Shown here: piece by piece, positions 1 through 5,104 of the stretch
Layout: every line of letters begins with the position of its first letter
How positions within the stretch are numbered: the stretch's first letter is position 1
Origin: Bog-473 sp036502025
GTDB taxonomy: Bacteria; Actinomycetota; Acidimicrobiia; Acidimicrobiales; RAAP-2
DNA length: 9,166 nt
Assembly (NCBI GenBank): GCA_036502025.1
Contig: DASXZJ010000076.1
Location: 1-9,166 of the forward strand
Reading direction: 5' to 3'
Position numbers and translations under genes: made by a program
The notes under the pieces: model-generated
Databases searched by the model: none
Seen by the model: only the letters and a program-made list of their open reading frames with translations
Told to the model about the DNA's origin: nothing

Positions 1-588
1 GACGAGCTCGTCGGGCAGGAGCAAGCGCACGGACACGGCCAGCTCGTCGTAGACCCGGGCCATGGTCGACCAGCCGTTGACCCAGCCGACGAGCGCGGAG
101 TACCACACGTGTCCGATCATGCGGGCACGCTCGGACATGTCGGGGATGTCGGGCTCGCCCATGGCCCGGGAGATGATGCCCTCCATCAAGAGGGTGATCT
201 GCTGCTGGCAGCCGACCGCGGCCGGATCCGGTGACGACAGCGACGTGAACACGGCGGCGACGAGCTTGGGCTGTCGGCCCATGGCGCGCAGCGCGCGGTC
301 GAGCGCATCGAGCACGCGGTCGGCCGGGTGGTCGCCGCGGGGCGGGTGTTGCCCGAGACGTGAGTCGAGCATCTCGACCCAGTGCACGAGCGTCGCGGCG
401 AGAAGGTGGTCCTTGCTCGTGAAGTAGCGGTAGACGGTGCCCATGGCCACGTCGGCCCGCGCCGCCACATCGCGCATCTGGACCGCCTCGTAGCCCCCGT
501 CGTGGCCCAACGCCATGGCCGCGTCGATGACGCGTTGGCGCCGGGCCTGTTGGGCGCGGGTGAGCGGGCGGGTGAGCGTCTGCTCCAT
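1..588 (-). CDS. TetR-family regulator, KstR-like (3' end outside window)
   Basis: This is a DNA-binding repressor of the TetR family. Reading leftwards from the ATG at 588 gives 196 residues with no stop before the window edge, so the C-terminus is missing, probably by only a few residues given a usual TetR length of about 200. The helix-turn-helix lies at about residues 35-56 (QMRDVAARADVAMGTVYRYF), followed by SKDHLL, the standard start of the ligand domain. The HTH and the ending VWYSALVGWVNG...ELAVSVRLLLP resemble KstR-type regulators of sterol/lipid catabolism as I remember them; the ligand is unknown. The start is well fixed: an in-frame TAG lies three codons upstream, and a TAGCAT -10 box ends 6 nt before the ATG, so the mRNA is probably leaderless. 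It diverges from a second TetR gene, suggesting joint or mutual control. TetR assignment is firm; KstR-likeness is moderate. Confidence 0.88.
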   Translation of the reverse strand, partial: MEQTLTRPLTRAQQARRQRVIDAAMALGHDGGYEAVQMRDVAARADVAMGTVYRYFTSKDHLLAATLVHWVEMLDSRLGQHPPRGDHPADRVLDALDRALRAMGRQPKLVAAVFTSLSSPDPAAVGCQQQITLLMEGIISRAMGEPDIPDMSERARMIGHVWYSALVGWVNGWSTMARVYDELAVSVRLLLPDELV

Positions 589-594
589 CGGGCC

Positions 595-600
595 ATGCTA
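595..600 (-). promoter_or_regulatory. -10 box TAGCAT for leaderless KstR-like TetR gene
   Basis: TAGCAT on the minus strand fits the actinobacterial TAnnnT -10 pattern. Exactly six bases separate it from the ATG at 588, so transcription would begin at or next to the start codon. No Shine-Dalgarno sequence fits and no clear -35 is present. Inferred from spacing only. Confidence 0.45.
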
Positions 601-651
601 TCCGGGGTGCCACCTGGGGCTTCGGGACCGGGAGGCGCTGGGGACCGCCGC

Positions 652-657
652 TACGCT
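652..657 (+). promoter_or_regulatory. -10 box TACGCT for leaderless second TetR gene
   Basis: TACGCT (TAnnnT) lies eight bases before the ATG at 666, which fits a leaderless transcript. No ribosome-binding site is close to that ATG; the only purine-rich run, GGGAGG near 629-634, is too far away. No convincing -35. With the opposite-strand box at 595-600 it makes a 77-bp divergent promoter region in which either TetR protein could bind. Confidence 0.4.
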
Positions 658-665
658 GGCGGGCC

Positions 666-1511
666 ATGGCGAGACAGTCACCGCGGGCAGCGGCGGAGCC
701 GGCCGAGGCGGAGATCGTCTCGATCGGCCCGCCGGCCGAGCCGCTCTCGACCACCGACGGTCGCGTCCCCGGCGAGCGGGGCCGCCAGACCCGGCAGCGG
801 CTGCTGGCCGCCACGGTGGAGCTCTTGACCACCACGTCGTGGCGTTCGGTCAAGGTCACCGACATCGCGCGCCGCGCCCGGACCTCACCGGCCACCTTCT
901 ACCAGTACTTCGGCAACGTCGAGGAGGCCATCCGCGTGCTGGCCGAGGGGATGGTGGACCAGGCCACCGCGCTGTCCGAGCTGGTCGGGGGCGACTGGTC
1001 GGAGGACGCCAGCTGGGAGACCGCGCTGGAGGTGACCGAGGGGTTCCTGGCCTACTGGGAGGACAACCGCGCCGTCTTCCGGGTGGTCGACCTGGCGACG
1101 GGGGAGGGGGACGCCCAGCTGCGCGGCATCCGGGTGCGGGCCCTCAACGCGGTGACCATCGCGCTGGCCCAGGTCATCACGGTGGCGTCGCCGTCGCACG
1201 GCGGCGGGCCCGCGGGCACGCTCGTCGACTCGCCCGCCGGGGCGGACCCGATGGCCGTGGCCGGGGCGCTGGTCGCCATGTTCGCCAGCGTGTCGGCCCA
1301 TCGATACGGCTTCGAGTTCTGGGGCATCCGCACCCGCAACCTCATCGACACCCAGGCCCGCATGCTGCACTGGGCCGTCACCGGGCGCCCCGGTCCGCCC
1401 GACGTGGTGGGCCGCGTCGCCATCGACCCCCACGAGCGTCAGGCGGCCCGCCCGCGCACCGGGCCCGTGCTCGGCGGCGCGGTGGCCGGCCACCGGCGCG
1501 CCATCGACTGA
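666..1511 (+). CDS. TetR-family transcriptional regulator with terminal extensions
   Basis: A 281-residue TetR-type repressor, longer than the usual 190-220. Residues 1-36 are Ala/Pro/Glu-rich and look disordered. The DNA-binding domain starts at ERGRQTRQRLLAAT (about 37-50) and its helix-turn-helix spans about 61-82 (SVKVTDIARRARTSPATFYQYF), followed by the NVEEAI helix. The ligand-binding region covers about 95-240. The last 40 residues are Arg/Pro/Gly-rich and again look unstructured. There is no ATG or GTG between codon 1 and codon 51, inside the DNA-binding domain, so the long N-terminus is probably real. It is divergent from the KstR-like TetR gene and convergent with the cyclase gene. 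Ligand and targets cannot be read from sequence; autoregulation and control of the neighbouring cyclase or alcohol dehydrogenase are inferences. Confidence 0.88.
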   Translation: MARQSPRAAAEPAEAEIVSIGPPAEPLSTTDGRVPGERGRQTRQRLLAATVELLTTTSWRSVKVTDIARRARTSPATFYQYFGNVEEAIRVLAEGMVDQATALSELVGGDWSEDASWETALEVTEGFLAYWEDNRAVFRVVDLATGEGDAQLRGIRVRALNAVTIALAQVITVASPSHGGGPAGTLVDSPAGADPMAVAGALVAMFASVSAHRYGFEFWGIRTRNLIDTQARMLHWAVTGRPGPPDVVGRVAIDPHERQAARPRTGPVLGGAVAGHRRAID

Positions 1512-1546
1512 GTCCGACGCCCCTCCACCCCTCCCTCCCGCCGGAC
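1512..1546. other. Stem-enclosed G-quadruplex motif (minus strand) at convergent junction
   Basis: The whole 39-bp gap between the TetR stop (1509-1511) and the cyclase stop (1551-1553) is taken up by one structured element. On the plus strand GTCCGACG (1512-1519) and CGCCGGAC (1539-1546) flank a pyrimidine run with C-runs at 1520-1523, 1528-1531, 1533-1535 and 1537-1539. Read on the minus strand these are four G-runs with loops of 1, 1 and 4 nt, which satisfies the G3+N1-7 quadruplex rule. The minus-strand arms can form an 8-bp stem with one G-U pair. It may serve as a terminator for either gene; there is no U-tract, so it is not a classical intrinsic terminator. Confidence 0.5.
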
Positions 1547-1550
1547 CGCC

Positions 1551-2486
1551 CTACTTGAGGGCGAGCGGGTTGAGCGGGGCGCCCAAACCGTTGGTGAAGG
1601 GCAGCGGCGTGGCGTCGAGCAGGAAGGTGTATTGCCCGTCCGCCGCGCAATCCGCCGCCAGGTCGTCCAGCACCCAGTTCTGGCCCTGGGTCATCCCCAT
1701 CTCGACCAGGTGCAGGAGGTGCACCGGCAGGTAGATGTCGTCGTACTGGCACGGGAACACCTCGAGCGGGAGCGTGTCGGTGGCCACCGCCGCCACATCG
1801 CGGGACCAGAACCACTCGGCCGTCTCGATGGTCAGCCCCGGAGTCGGGTAGGTGTAGGCCACGAGGTCGCGCCCGGGAAGGACCAGGTGCACCATCTGCC
1901 CGGTGCGCACCAGCACGATGTCGCCCGGTTCCACCGTGACGCCGGCCAGCTCGACGGCGGAGGACAGGTCGTCGGGGGTGATGGCGTACCCGGGGTCCAG
2001 GACCTCCTGACCCTTGGCCCGCGCCACGTCGAGCAGGACACCGCGGCTGACCAGCGTGGTCAGGAGGTGGATCCCGCACCGCCGCGCCCCGCCGGCGTCG
2101 ATGGACGAGGCCGGGAAGCCGTTGTAGATCACGCCGCCGTAACTGCAGTGCGCCAGGGCGTCCCAGTGGGTGGCGCACTGGAGGGCCAGCGTCACCACAT
2201 CCTCGCTCGAGCACACCCAATCCGGATCGGGGCTCAGGGGCTCGTTGACCTGGATCATCGAGCGGGTCGGGTTCACCCGGCCCCGGATGAACCCCGCCTG
2301 TATCCCCTCGGCCTCCGAGAGGGGGAGACCGAGGGCGAAGGACTTGCCGCTCGTGACCGACGCCGCGGCGCGGGCCCGTACGGCGTCGTCAATGAAATTC
2401 AGGGTGCCGATCTGATCCCCGGGTCCCCAGCGGCCCCAGTTCCGGACCCGGGCCGCCACCTCGGCGAACGGTGGGGGAATGGCCAC
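1551..2486 (-). CDS. Cyclase-family metal-dependent hydrolase (kynurenine formamidase/isatin hydrolase superfamily)
   Basis: A 311-residue soluble protein of the cyclase family (Pfam Cyclase, PF04199), whose characterised members hydrolyse cyclic or linear amides such as isatin and N-formylkynurenine with a divalent metal. The metal motif HxGTHxDxxxH appears at residues 103-113 as QCATHWDALAH: His107, Asp109 and His113 are kept, but the first His is Gln103 and the Gly is Ala. Other family landmarks are the N-terminal NWGRWGPGDQIGTLNFI (16-32), RGVLLDV, PGDIVLVRTG, and DT...E..P before the C-terminal HLLHLVEMGM block. The start is a GTG at 2486: the reading frame stays open far upstream over the alcohol dehydrogenase, but family similarity begins here and a TACAGT -10 box lies six bases before it (leaderless). 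It diverges from the alcohol dehydrogenase gene. Family is clear; substrate unknown. Confidence 0.88.
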   Translation of the reverse strand: MAIPPPFAEVAARVRNWGRWGPGDQIGTLNFIDDAVRARAAASVTSGKSFALGLPLSEAEGIQAGFIRGRVNPTRSMIQVNEPLSPDPDWVCSSEDVVTLALQCATHWDALAHCSYGGVIYNGFPASSIDAGGARRCGIHLLTTLVSRGVLLDVARAKGQEVLDPGYAITPDDLSSAVELAGVTVEPGDIVLVRTGQMVHLVLPGRDLVAYTYPTPGLTIETAEWFWSRDVAAVATDTLPLEVFPCQYDDIYLPVHLLHLVEMGMTQGQNWVLDDLAADCAADGQYTFLLDATPLPFTNGLGAPLNPLALK

Positions 2487-2492
2487 GCGCGC

Positions 2493-2498
2493 ACTGTA
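2493..2498 (-). promoter_or_regulatory. -10 box TACAGT for leaderless cyclase gene
   Basis: TACAGT on the minus strand is exactly six bases from the GTG at 2486, which places transcription start at the start codon. No Shine-Dalgarno precedes that GTG. The spacing supports both the promoter call and the choice of GTG over upstream codons of the long open frame. Confidence 0.5.
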
Positions 2499-2512
2499 GC
2501 GCCGGGGTCCGG

Positions 2513-2541
2513 TTGTCTGGATGCCCGGGGAGGACGATACT
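2513..2541 (+). promoter_or_regulatory. Sigma-70-type promoter for alcohol dehydrogenase gene
   Basis: TTGTCT (2513-2518) and GATACT (2536-2541) are separated by 17 bp, the ideal spacing for a housekeeping promoter. Expected start of transcription is near 2548, giving a leader of about 38 nt with a good ribosome-binding site. The -35 lies in an imperfect dyad, TCCGGTTGTCTGGA (2508-2521), that also covers the -35 zone of the divergent cyclase promoter, so one bound repressor could affect both genes. Confidence 0.5.
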
Positions 2542-2571
2542 GATGGCGCGACAAGGGTCGACGTATCCACC

Positions 2572-2578
2572 GGGAGGG
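2572..2578 (+). promoter_or_regulatory. Ribosome-binding site of alcohol dehydrogenase
   Basis: GGGAGGG contains the core GGAGG (2573-2577), eight bases before the ATG at 2586. It fixes that start and contrasts with the leaderless starts of the neighbouring genes. Confidence 0.75.
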
Positions 2579-2585
2579 ATGTGCA

Positions 2586-3737
2586 ATGACGACACGAGCA
2601 GCGGTATGTGTGGGGCTCAACGAGCCCTGGAAGACCGAAGAGATCGACATCGACCCTCCGGGTAACCGTGAAATCAAGGTCAAGATGGTCTACTCGGGCA
2701 TGTGCCACTCCGACGAGCACCTGCGTACCGGCGACATCAGCGCGCCGCCCGAGGTCCTCGAGATGATCGGCGTGAAGTCGATGTTCCCCGTCGTGGGGGG
2801 ACACGAGGGATCGGGCATCGTGACCGAAGTGGGGACCAACGTGACCCAGGTCGCGGTGGGCGACCACATCGCGGTGTCCTTCATCCCGTCGTGCGGCACT
2901 TGTCATTGGTGCGCCTCGGGCCGTCAGAACCTCTGTGACCTCGGCATGACGACCTTGGCCGGCGGCATGATCAGCGACGGCACCTACCGGTACCACCTGG
3001 GCGGCGAAAACCTCGGCCGCATGGCGCAGCTGGGCACCTTCGCCGACGAGATGGTGTGCCACGAGAACTCGGTGGTGCGCATCGACCCGTGGGCCAACAT
3101 GAAGGCGGCCGCGCTCATCAGCTGCGGCATCTCCACCGGCTTCGGCTCAGCCGTGGACCGGGCCAAGGTGAAGCCGGGAGAGACGGTCGTGGTGGTCGGC
3201 TGTGGTGGCGTCGGTTCCGGCGCCGTCCAGGGTGCCCGCATCGCCGGGGCCCGCACGATCATCGCCGTCGACCCGGTGCCCTTCAAGCTGGAGAAGGCCA
3301 AGGAGGTCGGCGCCACTCACACCGCGGCCTCCATGCTCGATGCGCAGTTCATGCTCCCCGAGCTCACCATGGGTCGCAACGCCGACGTGGTCATCCTGAC
3401 CCCGGGCGTGCTGCAGGGCGACATGATCGCGGCCGCCTGCGCGCTGGGCTCCAAGGACGCCCGGGTGGTGGTGACCTCCATCTCGCCCTTCCACGCCATG
3501 GACGTGCAGCTGAACCTGTTCAACTTCGCCATGTTCAACCAGGCGCTGCTGGGTACCGTGTTCGGTTCGCAGAGCCCCCGCGTCCAGGTGCCGAACCTGC
3601 TCAACCTCTTCGAGGCCGGGCAGCTGAAGATCGACGAGATCATCACCCAGGAGTACACGCTGGACCAGGTGCAGCAGGGCTACGAGGACCAGGCCGCCGG
3701 CACCATCATCCGGGGCGTGGTCAAGTTCGACGGCTGA
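2586..3737 (+). CDS. NDMA-dependent (mycofactocin-linked) zinc alcohol dehydrogenase
   Basis: A 383-residue medium-chain zinc alcohol dehydrogenase resembling the Rxyl_3153-type NDMA-dependent family and mycobacterial AdhB-like enzymes. Known members keep the nicotinamide cofactor bound, do not exchange it freely, and are thought to pass electrons to mycofactocin (NDMA replaces it in vitro). Catalytic zinc ligands appear as Cys40 (SGMCHSD), His73-Glu74 (GGHEGSG) and Cys180 (ISCGISTGFGSA). Structural zinc ligands are Cys103, Cys106, Cys109 and Cys117. The dinucleotide fold shows GCGGVG at 205-210 and Asp229 at the end of the second strand, favouring NAD(H) over NADP(H). The chain is full length and ends in the typical IIRGVVKF. 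It likely oxidises a primary alcohol to the aldehyde in the cytosol; the substrate is unknown. It is divergent from the cyclase gene and ends 12 bp from the convergent mftD, which supports the mycofactocin link. Confidence 0.93.
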   Translation: MTTRAAVCVGLNEPWKTEEIDIDPPGNREIKVKMVYSGMCHSDEHLRTGDISAPPEVLEMIGVKSMFPVVGGHEGSGIVTEVGTNVTQVAVGDHIAVSFIPSCGTCHWCASGRQNLCDLGMTTLAGGMISDGTYRYHLGGENLGRMAQLGTFADEMVCHENSVVRIDPWANMKAAALISCGISTGFGSAVDRAKVKPGETVVVVGCGGVGSGAVQGARIAGARTIIAVDPVPFKLEKAKEVGATHTAASMLDAQFMLPELTMGRNADVVILTPGVLQGDMIAAACALGSKDARVVVTSISPFHAMDVQLNLFNFAMFNQALLGTVFGSQSPRVQVPNLLNLFEAGQLKIDEIITQEYTLDQVQQGYEDQAAGTIIRGVVKFDG

Positions 3738-3749
3738 CCCGGGCGACCG

Positions 3750-4928
3750 TCAGGACGGTGCGCCGAGGCGGCGGGCGAATCCCTCCGGGATGACGAGGTC
3801 GTCGGGGCTCAGCTCGCCGATGGAGGCGCGCCCCAGGCCGAGCAGCGCGGACTCGATGCCGCTGCGCAAGAGGTCGAGCACGTTCTCCACCCCGGCCTGG
3901 CCGTTGGCGGAGAGGCCCCAGAGGTAGGCGCGTCCGATCATCACGGCTCTGGCCCCGAGGGCCAGGGCTTTGACGACGTCACTGCCGCGCCGGATGCCAC
4001 CGTCGAGGAGCACCTCGATCTGGTCGCCCACGGCCTCGGCGATCGACGGGAGGGCGCGGATGGTGGCCGGCGTGCCGTCGAGGTTGTTGCCGCCGTGGTT
4101 GGACACCGAGAGAGCGGTCGCCCCGGCGTCGACGGCCCGCTTGGCGTCGTCGAGCCGGGTCACCCCCTTGAGCATGAACTCGCCGCCCCACTGCTCGCGC
4201 AGCCAGGCCACGTCCTCCCAACTCGGTGGGGGCGTCTGCATCCAGGCTCCGTAGGCCCCGAAGAAGGTGGGGCCCAACTGACCCTTCTCGCCCATGTTCG
4301 GTGCGGTGAGATCGGGGAACTTGCCGGTCTTGGCAAAGCTGAGCAGCCAGCGGGGGTGGGTCAGGGCTTCGGGGGCGAAACGGGCCATCGCCTTGAAATT
4401 GACGGACTCGGGAATGGTCGGGCTGCCCCAGTCGCGCCCGTGCGAGAACGACCAGTCCAAGGTGGCGATCAGGCCGACGGCGCCCGCGGCCCTCGCCCGC
4501 TCGATGCGCCGGAGGACGTCGTCGCGTGAGCCGACCCAGTAGATCTGGAAGAAGGTCTGGGGGTTGGCGGCCACCACGTCCTCGACCGCCTTGCTGGCGA
4601 ACGAGCTGAGGCCCATAGCCGTGCCTCGGGCCGCCGCCGCCCGGGCCACGGCCACCTCGCCCTCGGGGTGCACGGCCTGGACGCCGGTGGGCGAGATGAG
4701 TACCGGGAAGGAGATGTCCTGTCCCATGACCCTGGTGGCCAGATCCCGGCTGGCCGGAGATCCGGCGACATGGGGGGCGAAGCCGAGTTCGCCGTAGGCG
4801 GCCATGTTGTCCTCGACGGTGAGGCCCTTTTCCGATCCGGCCACCAGGGCGGCGTAGACGGACTTGGGTAAGCGCTTCTTGGCCCGCCGCTGCGCCTCGG
4901 CGACCGTCTCGAACCATTGGTTGCCCAT
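3750..4928 (-). CDS. mftD: MftD-type FMN oxidoreductase (pre-mycofactocin synthase)
   Basis: A 392-residue member of the FMN-dependent alpha-hydroxy-acid oxidase family. It closely resembles mycobacterial MftD (Rv0694) as I remember it, including WFETVA near the N-terminus, RLPKSVY at 19-25 and ELGFAPHV at 47-54. In the known pathway MftD oxidatively deaminates the cyclised Val-Tyr product AHDP to pre-mycofactocin. FMN and active-site landmarks are SPTG (79-82), Gln128/Tyr130 in FFQIYW, Lys254 in MLKGV, His278 in SNHGGNNLDG (276-285), DGGIRRGSD (309-317) and IGR (331-333). Where lactate and glycolate oxidases have the substrate-binding Arg (HGxR), this protein has Asn281; I recall the same HGGNNLDG in Rv0694, which separates MftD from lactate enzymes. 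The ATG at 4928 has AGAGGG five bases upstream. No mftA, mftB, mftC, mftE or mftF is within view. A diverged lactate-dehydrogenase-like paralogue is the alternative. Confidence 0.9.
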   Translation of the reverse strand: MGNQWFETVAEAQRRAKKRLPKSVYAALVAGSEKGLTVEDNMAAYGELGFAPHVAGSPASRDLATRVMGQDISFPVLISPTGVQAVHPEGEVAVARAAAARGTAMGLSSFASKAVEDVVAANPQTFFQIYWVGSRDDVLRRIERARAAGAVGLIATLDWSFSHGRDWGSPTIPESVNFKAMARFAPEALTHPRWLLSFAKTGKFPDLTAPNMGEKGQLGPTFFGAYGAWMQTPPPSWEDVAWLREQWGGEFMLKGVTRLDDAKRAVDAGATALSVSNHGGNNLDGTPATIRALPSIAEAVGDQIEVLLDGGIRRGSDVVKALALGARAVMIGRAYLWGLSANGQAGVENVLDLLRSGIESALLGLGRASIGELSPDDLVIPEGFARRLGAPS

Positions 4929-4933
4929 GTCCA

Positions 4934-4939
4934 CCCTCT
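4934..4939 (-). promoter_or_regulatory. Ribosome-binding site of mftD
   Basis: AGAGGG on the minus strand is five bases from the ATG at 4928. It selects this ATG over the several upstream in-frame codons of the open frame, which runs back to about 5123 and would overlap the divergent promoter region. Confidence 0.6.
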
Positions 4940-4967
4940 CGTGAGACCCGTGCCTGTCCCGCTGCCA

Positions 4968-4981
4968 GGCCCGACCGGGCC
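4968..4981. repeat. Short perfect inverted repeat in mftD leader
   Basis: GGCCCG-AC-CGGGCC is a perfect 6-bp inverted repeat with a 2-bp centre, between the putative mftD -10 box and its ribosome-binding site. It could be an operator half-site pair. In DNA this rich in G+C such repeats also arise by chance, so support is weak. Confidence 0.25.
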
Positions 4982-4996
4982 GGGCGTGACCGGGAG

Positions 4997-5002
4997 ACAC
5001 TA
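4997..5002 (-). promoter_or_regulatory. Putative -10 box TAGTGT for mftD
   Basis: TAGTGT (TAnnnT) on the minus strand is the only AT-rich -10-like hexamer upstream of mftD. It would give a leader of about 60 nt containing the inverted repeat and the ribosome-binding site. No matching -35 was found. Confidence 0.3.
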
Positions 5003-5030
5003 TGCCGCTTTTGCCGCACCGCACTGCTCC

Positions 5031-5104
5031 CGGAACGGACCGGGAACGGGGTGCTCCGTATGCTGAGCGCACGTTGGCCCGAACGGACGGTGGGAGAACC
5101 GGTT
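5031..5104. repeat. GAACGG direct repeats and AACCGGTT palindrome, candidate operators
   Basis: GAACGG occurs at 5033-5038, 5044-5049 and 5081-5086. The first two are 11 bp apart, one helical turn, and the first and third extend to the identical octamer GAACGGAC. At 5097-5104 follows the perfect palindrome AACCGGTT, which matches the AACnnGTT core of the KstR-type operator (TnnAACnnGTTnnA) but not its flanking T and A. All lie between mftD and the conserved part of the luciferase-like gene. Confidence 0.35.
5059..5064 (+). promoter_or_regulatory. Putative -10 box TATGCT for the luciferase-like gene
   Basis: TATGCT fits TAnnnT and would start a transcript near 5071, between the GAACGG repeats and before the AACCGGTT palindrome. 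If it is real, the upstream start codons at 5051 and 5060 would not be on the mRNA and translation would begin at GTG 5090 or GTG 5138. There is no clear -35. Confidence 0.35.

Noticed and set aside
186..596. Minus-strand open frame of 136 codons at the KstR-like TetR gene
   Set aside because: Arg/Ser-rich shadow frame. The frame starting at 588 gives the recognisable TetR sequence.
515..1558. Plus-strand open frame of 347 codons overlapping the second TetR gene
   Set aside because: Its translation is Arg/Gly/Pro-rich with no domain. It is a frame-shifted shadow of the TetR gene, which has a clear helix-turn-helix.
1632..2543. Plus-strand open frame of 303 codons antisense to the cyclase
   Set aside because: His/Arg/Gly-rich composition with no motif; a GC-rich antisense shadow.
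2487..3062. Upstream extension of the cyclase open frame to codon 503
   Set aside because: It runs antisense through the alcohol dehydrogenase, shows no family similarity and ignores the leaderless GTG at 2486.
3738..3749. Terminator between the alcohol dehydrogenase and mftD
   Set aside because: Only 12 bp separate the stops, with no stable hairpin or U-tract.
3750..4928. L-lactate dehydrogenase (lldD) identity for the FMN protein
   Set aside because: Asn281 replaces the substrate-binding Arg, and the sequence matches MftD signatures instead.
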